DNA of 64,000 bases from Psococerastis gibbosa (lineage: Eukaryota; Arthropoda; Insecta; Psocodea; Psocidae), in assembly GCA_963971405.1 (NCBI GenBank), contig OZ020484.1, positions 8,432,001-8,496,000 on the forward strand. The letters are read 5' to 3'. A program made the translations under genes and the position numbers. The notes under the pieces are model-generated. The model worked only from the letters and a program-made list of their open reading frames with translations, did no database searches and was not told the DNA's origin. Below are positions 56,435-64,000 of this stretch, in pieces; position 1 is the stretch's first letter; each line of letters opens with the position of its first letter.

Positions 56435-59400
56435 TTAGAGGGTGAAGGCGCGCTGCATATCTCGGCCTAGACGAGGAGCGTGCGACAGAGGACATGCATC
56501 GCCCTTGAGGCAGGAGGCATCGTCATAGAAGGGGCAGGGAACGGCGGCGTCGCAGTGAAGGAATCGGCAATGCGGTTTGCGGCACTCTCCTTCCAAGTAA
56601 AGCTCACACACTTTCTGACTGGAAGAGTTGCGTCTGCGGACAAACAACGCTCAGTCAACACAATACATGAGAAAGAAAGAAAAATTGTCTTCATTTTCCG
56701 TATGGGTGAATTTTGGGCCTTTCGACCCACCCCTTCGTATGTAATCAAACTACAGCTCACCGAGATATTGGCAAAGATAGCATTAATAATATCGCAATAA
56801 AAAAAATTGTAAAAGTATGCGTAAAGAAGTTTTCAATCAAATAAAAAATCAGTCAAAAAAAATATGTATTTCATAACGCATCTTTTGTATGGGCTGTCGA
56901 ATATTTGATTTTTTTTCACCTAGACTTTTTGTTTTATTACTAAGCCAACCTACCGGAGTTAGGGCTATAAAGCCTCTCTTACACTCAACTAGGAAGGCAC
57001 GGGACTGCCTTCTTGATATGTCCTCCGAAGCATGGCAAAAAAATTTATGTGAGGGACTCGAACCAACAACTTTTCGGGTGAAAGTCAGAGTCTGTACCAC
57101 TACTCTACATGTCTTGACTTTGAATGAATAATCTTCTTACCGTTTTCTTTCTTTCTGGGCAGTTTCGGGATTGTAGGTTCGTTCGTCCTGCTTCTGATTG
57201 TCTTCGACGATTGATTTACAACCGTGATCCCAATCAACCCATCTACTCATCTCCCAATCTGGGCTAGGCGGAGCGGTGGGGAAAGAATCGTCGTCAGGCA
57301 CGTCAGAGGCGTCGGTAGCTTCATCAGTAACAACCTGTTCAAGGTGCAGGCAGCTCAAGTCTGACAGCAACTGGTCTCCATCTTCGCTCAATTCCTCCCG
57401 CAGCATGGAGTAAGTGGCAGCTCGTTCATTTTTAGCATAAAGCGACGCAGGACTCCATCTATCCCGACATTCAGATGGAGGTAGAGTACTTCCATCATCT
57501 TCAGAGCTAGTGATTGGACTCCAATACCCGCGCAGCTCTCGAGGCATACGTACAGCACTCTGTTGAAATGGACTCCAAATGGGATTGTGAATCATTTCCA
57601 TGGCGTGGTCTCGTCTTTTTGCAAAAAATGCGGCGACACTACCATCGGAAAAAGTTGGCTGACCAAAATTATAATCGTCAGGAAGGTCTACGCTTTTCTC
57701 CTCGGTAGATAAAGAGCTGCTTGATGACCATATTTGCGATATCCTAACATTTTCAGCGATATTGGTCACGTCTAAATCAGAGCTTATTGAATCACCTTTC
57801 CCTGTCTTCAGCAGCGAGTTAACTACACCTTCAGTTGTTTTCTCGGAAAGCCTTATCTTACAATCATTACAGAGTGGACGTCCCCAAATCTCGCGCCAGT
57901 CACTGTCCATCAGCGGCTTCTCAGCCGAATCACCATGGCCGCAGGAATAACATGCATTTCTCGGGTTCCAAATGCTGGTTGTCAGCATAGGCCAAACTGG
58001 TGGTTCCGTTGAGCTACCACTAATCTCTCCATCCATTTCACTGTCATCGTGTACCTCAACTGCATTGGCGTTGGCAAGGCTGCTTGCTACTTCAGCATCC
58101 CAATTATTGTCTATGTCGTTGATATCGACTAATTCAGGGTCTGATGGCAATAAAGCGTTATCTACAACATCTCCAACTCCTTGCCAACGTCCGGAAACAA
58201 TCCGTACAATTTCATCCTCGGTAGGCAGATCTTCGCTATCCAGATTTCGAGCCAAGTCATCATCGCCCGGAAAATAGAAAACTCCCTCATCGGACAAATG
58301 TGTCGAACACGGGGATGCAGTGGGTACCACCCGATCCTCTGTAGGCAAAATTTCCTCATCAAGGTCATCTGTTTGGCAGAATTTCTCCTTTCTCATCACC
58401 TTAAATTTTGGAATAAATTCATCAGGGTTATTATCATTGATTCCAATTTCATCTCTATACTTATACTCAAAGTATTTGCCGCTATGAAGGAAGAGGGATC
58501 CACTTTCGCTGCGCTCAAACTGAGGATTTTCGAGCTCATTAGAAATGACAAAGGAAGTGCCATCAGCATATCTGGTAGGTTCCTTCATAGGCTCCTCATC
58601 CGAACAGATAGGTCGAAAATGGGTGCGAGCGGAGGTGAGCAAATTTTCGTCGTCTTCTTCAGGTGGAGCAGGAGGACACTGAGTAGTGTGACGAGGGGCG
58701 GCTATTCCAGCGGGCTCTTCTACATTTTGAAAACAGTTGTTTACTTTGCCTGGATTTCCAAGGGAAGGGATAACGCCGCCTAGGCTCCACGAAACTTGGG
58801 ATTGCTGTTCTTGTGTTCCTCCTCCAAAGGCAAAAAAGCCTGGCGAGAAATTGGAGTTGAAAAAGCAGTCATACTGGTTGACTTGATCTGGCGGTGCAGG
58901 CTCGATAACTTTTGCAGTGTTGGCAGCTCGCTCATATAGCCTCTTTTCATCTTCGCGACCACAGCCCGGGAACACGCCGCCTACATGGCCATACGATGTT
59001 TTTTGGCCGCATTGCATTATGGAGAAGCAATCCTCAATGTTGATATTGTCGTCATAAAACAGGCCAAAGTTTGATTGATCCAGAGACGCACGAAGTAAGC
59101 CCCGAGCCCAGCCTGTTGTTGCGAGCGTTTCCCCACCTCGCTCCAAACCCTCTCGCGAAGGCGCGAGTCCACAGTCGAAAAAACTGAAATTCAAATGGAA
59201 AATACTTGCAAATTTAGACACAAAAGAAAAAAAATATATTATTCATTCGAATGAGATTTCGTCTGGTCTTAAGAAAAATTCTTTCAAACTAAGTTCTAGG
59301 TCTATAAAGTCATTTGCACGACGCAAATGATCACTAGTGGTCGAAAAAAATATAAAAAGCCCGAGAATTCTCGAAACGACATTTGCAGCATGTCCAAACA

Positions 59401-60887
59401 AATCCATTTCTATAATAGTAAAGTTATGGTAAGATGAATGACTATTATCTTTCTATTACTATTTTCATATTAAATTTAATATATTTCCTTCGTTTTCTAT
59501 GATGTTCACATTATCATTTTAAAATTACGATGCATGCATGATTTTGGGTATACAAGAACAATAACACTACCTTAGTCAAATAGTTTTTTTTTTTTTTTAA
59601 ATGCCAGTTAGATCAGTACTACCCGACCACGATAAGATGGCATTTGGAACACTTTGTATATTCAAAAACTTCCATAACACCGAGTTTATTCGAATGTTTT
59701 AAGTGTGCCAAGTACCATCCTATCGTGGCCGGGCAGTACCTTGTTGTATCGTAAACAGTGTGTAGGGAAAATTATATGAGAGGCCAATAAATTAGAATTT
59801 TAAATAACTTACTCAGCTGTAAATGGAGGGGTGTAGTCACATTTCGGGAAAGTGTTGTCCGCACTTGCTGCACCTTTCTGGATCTCATCTAACTTGGCGC
59901 AGAGATCGCTGACGAGTGACACAATGTCACACTTCTAGGAAACAAAACAATCGAGTCACACGAACTATCTTTTGAATGTAAAGAAACATGAAAACGGAAT
60001 TATCATATACTTCGTCAGCCCTACTTATGCTGACTATCGTATCTTCCCTAATAACCCCTCTATGAGCAATATTCTTACAGATGCCACTACTTTACACCAA
60101 CACACACACCCGCTTCTGTCCCAGTCAACCATTTTTTAAAGTTCGAATACCCCCTTATACTGAAACATCGTACAATAGGCAAAGAACATTTGTTTTAGAC
60201 GATCCTTGGGCAACATTATCGGCCAGGGCGCTCCCGATAGCAATTTGCCAAGTCATAAAAGCCCACTCACAACACAACAAACTACAATGGGTAAGCCAGA
60301 TGATGGCAAATTGTTTAAGACGGTCCCTGGGCAATTTCTTAAAATAAAAAATTATATTATATATGTATATTACTCACTTGATTAGAAGCTGACATAAGGC
60401 AGCGGACAACATTTAGACGCTTTAAGGCTTCATCATCCCACAATCGCCATAAGTCAAACCCCGCCCCTTCAACAATGCGACTGCTCCATGCACCCTGAAA
60501 TTACCATATATACTTGATAAAAACACACGACTGCGGTCAGGTTCCAATGGTACAACAGCCCCATTAAAAAAATGGTTGTCTGTAAAGTCGGTTTACGAAC
60601 GATAATTTTACGTGACAACTAAAAAAAAATGTAATAAGCAATGAAAACCACACTAAGATGCGGCGTAACGCATCGGCGTAACGGACAATGAGCGTAACAC
60701 TGTGAAGACCCCTATTGCAGAACAAAAGAATATGTAAAATGTTTACCTTAGAGGTATGGCGATGGGGCTGCAACAAGGGAAGGATATGCTGGGTGTAGAC
60801 AGAGGCGTCGATCCCGCGGGCGTCCAGCTCGCCTTCGAGCCAGTCTTGCACGTCACGGGTCATTGGGACTGACTGGGGATACTTCAT
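56435..60887 (-). CDS. KIAA0232-like: KIAA0232-like protein with C4 and tandem CCCH zinc fingers, five coding exons
   Basis: Coding exons on the minus strand: 60887-60747, 60494-60378, 59934-59813, 59183-57141 and 56633-56435. All introns are GT-AG, and the phases add to exactly 874 codons including the stop. The start has A at -3; an acceptor-like TTGGTTGTAG just upstream suggests a 5' UTR exon. Residues 12-41 (VQDWLEGELDARGIDASVYT...) and 76-110 (VVRCLMSAS, LVSDLCAKLDEIQ) match, as I recall the family, the N-terminal helical region of vertebrate KIAA0232; RTHFRPI (313-319) and CQTDD (396-400) are further shared blocks. Residues 538-568 form CX2CX23CX2C; 817-834 and 841-859 form CX7CX4CX3H and CX7CX5CX3H. 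The middle is acidic and mostly disordered, with two LPTED units and three WSP units. The CCCH pair suggests RNA binding; function is otherwise unknown. Confidence 0.85.
56930..57119 (-). repeat. SINE D, copy 4, complete, in the last intron of the host gene
   Basis: Minus strand, same orientation as the gene. A box GTAGAGTAGTGGTACAG, B box GGTTCGAGTCC, body CATGCTTCGGAGGACATATC to GGTTGGCTTAGTAATAAAAC. It begins 20 bp after the exon 4 donor (GT at 57140-57139). Confidence 0.85.
59619..59736. mobile_element. Family F MITE, copy 2, in intron 3 of the host gene
   Basis: CTACCCGACCACGATAAGAT and the inverse of CTGCCCGGCCACGATAGGAT, flanked by TA on both sides. Confidence 0.8.
60188..60336. repeat. 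Short direct repeat in intron 2
   Basis: TTGTTTTAGACGATCCTTGG near 60189 and TTGTTTAAGACGGTCCCTGG near 60312 are spaced about 123 bp apart. Their origin is unknown. Confidence 0.45.
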
Positions 60888-61015
60888 GCTCTCTCTTGCA
60901 CCTACAACCAATAGTACGTCACCATGCACTAAACTCTAAATGACAACTTTTTTTTAGGCCTGCGAGGAGCCATCCATTAGTCCGGTTCGTTCTTAAATAG
61001 CTTAGTTACTGTTCT

Positions 61016-61340
61016 CTAAAAAAAAGTATGTAAAGCAAAATATATTGTTGGGCTGCTTGTTTCTAAAATTGAAAATAAATTGAAAGGTCTGACAATGAAA
61101 TTTAGGATGAAATTGATGAGGGTTGCACGCTGTATTGAGTATATTGGGCATTCGAATATGATATGCTGTAGAGTTTCAGTTGACCCCGGACAAGTGTCGC
61201 ACATGCAATTGGGGTCCCTACCTATCTCACACAAGTACCGCTTCGTGACCCCGTGGCCAACGCCAACATGTAAGGTTCTAAATTGGAGAGATGGGACATT
61301 CCCTCTGAATTTCTGGTTGCACCTGCCATCAGACATTCAA
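61016..61340 (-). mobile_element. LINE 3' end: RNase H-distal Cys/His region
   Basis: Minus-strand frame VGHGVTKRYLCEIGRDPNC, then CDTCPGSTETLQHIIFECPI, the C-terminal zinc-binding tail of Jockey/R1-type LINE ORF2. It ends at a stop at 61016. The 61283-61385 part also carries an inverted repeat GGAGAGATGGGACATT / AATGTCCCATCTCTCC related to family Q ends. Confidence 0.65.
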
Positions 61341-61689
61341 AAAATATTTTTGAGGGGAGCAAAATGTCCCATCTCTCCTATCCAGGACTCAAACTAGACA
61401 CTTCAAAAGGAAAAATCCAAAAGATGACAGCACTGCGAAAAGATGACTTCATAGGTAACAGCATCCTAACATTGGCAAAAAAATGTAACCGCCATATTGG
61501 GTCAAAATTTGCAACAATTCTAACTATTTTAACTTAGAATTAGAATAGGATATTAGACGATTATTTGATTCACTTAGGCCTAGTATCACCTTAATAGAGA
61601 ATTAAACTTTTATTGATAAAAACCATGCACACTACATAATCCTCAATCAGTGCAGTATCATTTAATTCAAAATAACTGAAACATAGAAT

Positions 61690-61990
61690 GAATGAATGAA
61701 TAAATAACGACTTTGCAACAATACAATTGGCGAACAATCCGATTATAAGTCTTTTTTTCATGTTAACCATAAGTGTATAAATGGTAACTAGTATTAAAAG
61801 CCGTTGCAGTATATAAGAATATGGCCTGATTTTGGATTGAGTCAATATAGCTATCAGCTGAGTCTAAAGTTAACCAGCACTCGTCATTGTTGACAAGTCG
61901 TGTTCCAAGATAGTGGGCTGAGTCACCCAATGGCCGATGTCCCTTCCTTTGAAATTCTCTTTGCACCAAAAACCAATATAATTGAGGGAA
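61690..61990 (-). mobile_element. LINE 3' end with (ATTC)n tail
   Basis: The minus strand holds an open frame ending at 61763, a short 3' part CTTATAATCGGATTGTTCGC CAATTGTATTGTTGC, and then ATTCATTCATTC. It shares this tail with 24521-24600. The protein part is not identifiable, so the extent is approximate. Confidence 0.45.
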
Positions 61991-62069
61991 ATTTTACTTA
62001 AGAAAACTAAACAATATACCTAATTTACTTAAATAAAAAGTAGTTAAAAAATAATTAGCATGCAGTGTA

Positions 62070-62591
62070 ATGACCATATTACACTCAGGGCTGTCTGTTT
62101 TAACATACTGCCATTTCTGCGATAAAACAAATCACGAAAAATGTATGAATCATGTATCACACTTACCTAAAGAATATAAGCCATTGAAGGGAAGAGAGAG
62201 TTCAGAGTCCAAAGTGAAGTTGTATGAGAGTTTTGAAGCTGGCCCTTGTGCCGAGTCTTCATTGCCACAGGTGGGGAGTTATCTGGTGCACGCAAATCCA
62301 GGCATCGTGTTGAACTTCATGCCCGGCTTTGTTAACCAAAAATGCCATGGACAAACTTTAATTTCTGCAATTCTACGTAAAATTACTAAACGAGTAGTAT
62401 ATTTGCGTATGTCATATGTAGGCACCGTCCCCTTCTCTCTGCAATATAAAAGAATGGTTAACTATACTCGGAGCGACACCAGTTTATATCAGTTATATTC
62501 GCGATATGGCGATATTTCAACAGTCATGATGGGCTACATGCTAGAACTATTATTAGCCATTTTTGTTCGTGTAGATAAGTGTACTAGATGA
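62070..62591 (+). CDS. Unassigned 173-codon frame with a Cys/His cluster
   Basis: Contains CX2CX4HX2C (CHFCDKTNHEKC, residues 14-25), which resembles the second half of a PHD-type finger as found in ORFs of some LINEs. It lies just upstream of LINE P and may be a decayed 5' piece of it, or chance. No other domain is seen and no splice context was established. Confidence 0.25.
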   Translation: MTILHSGLSVLTYCHFCDKTNHEKCMNHVSHLPKEYKPLKGRESSESKVKLYESFEAGPCAESSLPQVGSYLVHANPGIVLNFMPGFVNQKCHGQTLISAILRKITKRVVYLRMSYVGTVPFSLQYKRMVNYTRSDTSLYQLYSRYGDISTVMMGYMLELLLAIFVRVDKCTR

Positions 62592-62679
62592 GAAACCACA
62601 CGCTTCGCAGTTATTAGACAATATCCCTAGAATTAGGTGTAAATTGTAAAATCTGAAGTGAATATTCCAACTATGTTTT

Positions 62680-64000
62680 TTGTATGTACAAGGGTATGAT
62701 GATATCAATAATTTCTTTGTCGACTCAGTAGCGAATGTTGTTGACCAAATTCCAGTATCAGGAAGAAATCCGACTGATAGGGTGCCGAGAGCAGAAACAA
62801 GATTGCAAAACTGGAAGGCAACCTCCCCATTGCAAATCACAAAGATGGTCAAAGGCTTTAAAAATTCCGAAAGTCCTGATGTGTATGGGCTGTCCCCTAA
62901 ACTGCTTAAATTGGTGATTGACATACTAGCTGAGCCAATCAGCATTGCTTTAAACGCCTGCCTGCAAGCTGGAGTATTCCCAGAGGAGCTAAAAATGTCC
63001 AGAACTATTCCCGTTTTCAAAAAGGGTGATTCCAGCTCATTAGCAAATTACAGGCCAATTTCCATTATACCCACAATAGCCAAAGTTTTCGAATCTGTCA
63101 TGAATTGTCAACTTATAGAATACTTGGAAACAAACAGTTTGCTCAACCCAAACCAACATGGGTTCAGAAAAGGCAGATCAACCACAAGTGCCCTCCTTTC
63201 ACTGGCAAAGGAAATTCTGAATACTTTTGAAAATGGCCATTCCCTATCACTCACCCTATGTGATCTTAGCAAAGCTTTTGATTGTGTAAATCACGAGGTT
63301 CTCTTGGACAAGCTAAGGAAATATGGATTAGATGGGGTGGTGCATCAGACATTTACCTCATACCTAGCAGGCAGGCGTCAATGCGTGACAATACTTGGGG
63401 CAATTTCAAAATGGCTGCTTGTCAAATATGGTGTACCCCAAGACTCAGTGCTGGGTCCTACACTGTTCTTAATCATGGTGAATGATTTAGGCCTCCAGAC
63501 CCTGCTATTTGCTGATGACACAACCATACATTGCAGGGGCCCCTCTCCCACTGAAGCCCGATTGTTGGCAGAGGCCTTATTGGCCGAAGTCAAACAGTGG
63601 TTCGAAGACAACAAGCTACTGCTCAATGACGAAAAAACACAAAAAATGACTTGTTCCCTTCAAACAAGAACCCTAAACACCGAGCGTGATAATGTAAAAC
63701 TGTTAGGCTTCACTGTGGATTCCATGCTGACTTGGTCCGCACACTGTGAACTGCTGTGTAGCAAATTATCAAAAGTAGTATTTCTACTAAGAAAGCTAAA
63801 AAATCTGGTTACCCAGCAGTATTTGGTGGTGGTGTATCATGCTCTTTTCCACAGCCATATAAACTAAGGTATACTCATCTGGGGCCACTCGCCAGGAGTG
63901 GCTGATGTCCTTTTACTTCAAAAAAAGGCTGTCAGAATAGTGGCGTCTGGTGGCCGGAGGGACCACTGCAAGCCTCTATTTACGTCTATGGGTATACAAA
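62680..64000 (+). mobile_element. LINE P, copy 1: non-LTR reverse transcriptase, runs off the right edge
   Basis: An open frame of 395 codons (62680-63867) starts within the linker (INNFFVDSVANVV) before the RT. RT blocks in order: SPKLLKLVI, RTIPVFKKGD, ANYRPISIIPTIAKVFE, NQHGFRKGRSTTSAL, LTLCDLSKAFDCVNHEVL (catalytic Asp), LFADDTTI (the FADD catalytic pair), LLGFTVD thumb. Between VPQDSVLGPTLFLIMVNDL and LFADDT about ten residues are missing compared with relatives. A stop at 63865-63867 replaces Tyr of HINYG, and the same frame then continues (GILIWGHSPGVADVLLLQKK...) to the window end. Jockey/CR1-like; endonuclease is not seen, so probably 5'-truncated. Confidence 0.85.

Noticed and set aside
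58181-58783. 200-codon plus-strand frame
   Set aside because: Antisense shadow of the 2-kb exon of the KIAA0232-like gene.
60888-60929. Upstream in-frame ATG at 60929 as start of the host gene
   Set aside because: It would add 14 residues across an acceptor-like TTGTAG; the ATG at 60887 has a better context and family N-termini align near it.
62553-63020. 155-codon minus-strand frame
   Set aside because: Antisense shadow of the LINE P reverse transcriptase.

Overview
The window looks like AT-rich nuclear DNA of an invertebrate, most likely an arthropod. It has one split gene with GT-AG introns, four tRNA-derived SINE families, several 5'-truncated non-LTR retrotransposons and a very dense load of short non-autonomous DNA transposons. 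I cannot name the species. I saw no bacterial-type operon, CRISPR array, rRNA or stand-alone tRNA gene, and I recognise no LTR or capsid-bearing element.

The only well-supported host gene is on the minus strand, 60887 to 56435. Five coding exons join in frame into 873 residues. The N-terminal 120 residues, a QTD segment and an RTHFRPI segment resemble, from memory, the metazoan KIAA0232 family of unknown function. The C-terminus adds a C4 zinc-binding cluster and two CCCH zinc fingers. A second, weaker candidate exon (minus, 1425-1594) is GC-rich and has plausible splice sites.

From about 1 to 50 kb nearly everything recognisable is repeats, often nested. Family B is a Helentron-associated (HINE/DINE-1-like) element of about 850 bp with subterminal inverted repeats, a GTCT microsatellite and a 3' hairpin (seven clear copies, three fragments or relatives). 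Family E is a set of eleven foldback elements with TWA target duplications (PIF/Harbinger-like). At least ten hAT-like elements can be bounded by 8-bp target duplications, many carrying long poly-G or poly-C runs. Smaller families A, F, G, H, I, K, O, Q, R, U and V are defined by inverted ends. SINE families D, N, M and T have recognisable tRNA-like promoter boxes to varying degrees. LINE fragments at 0.9-1.4, 7.0, 25.5, 33.9, 44.5-47.3, 61.0-62.0 and 62.7-64.0 kb include a long reverse-transcriptase reading frame that runs off the right edge.

From about 50.05 to 56.4 kb, downstream of the host gene, the sequence is AT-rich and strikingly poor in these repeats. It probably holds the 3' UTR and intergenic DNA. 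The main layout is therefore a repeat sea on the left, a quiet interval, the KIAA0232-like gene with a SINE and a MITE in its introns, and a LINE cluster on the right.
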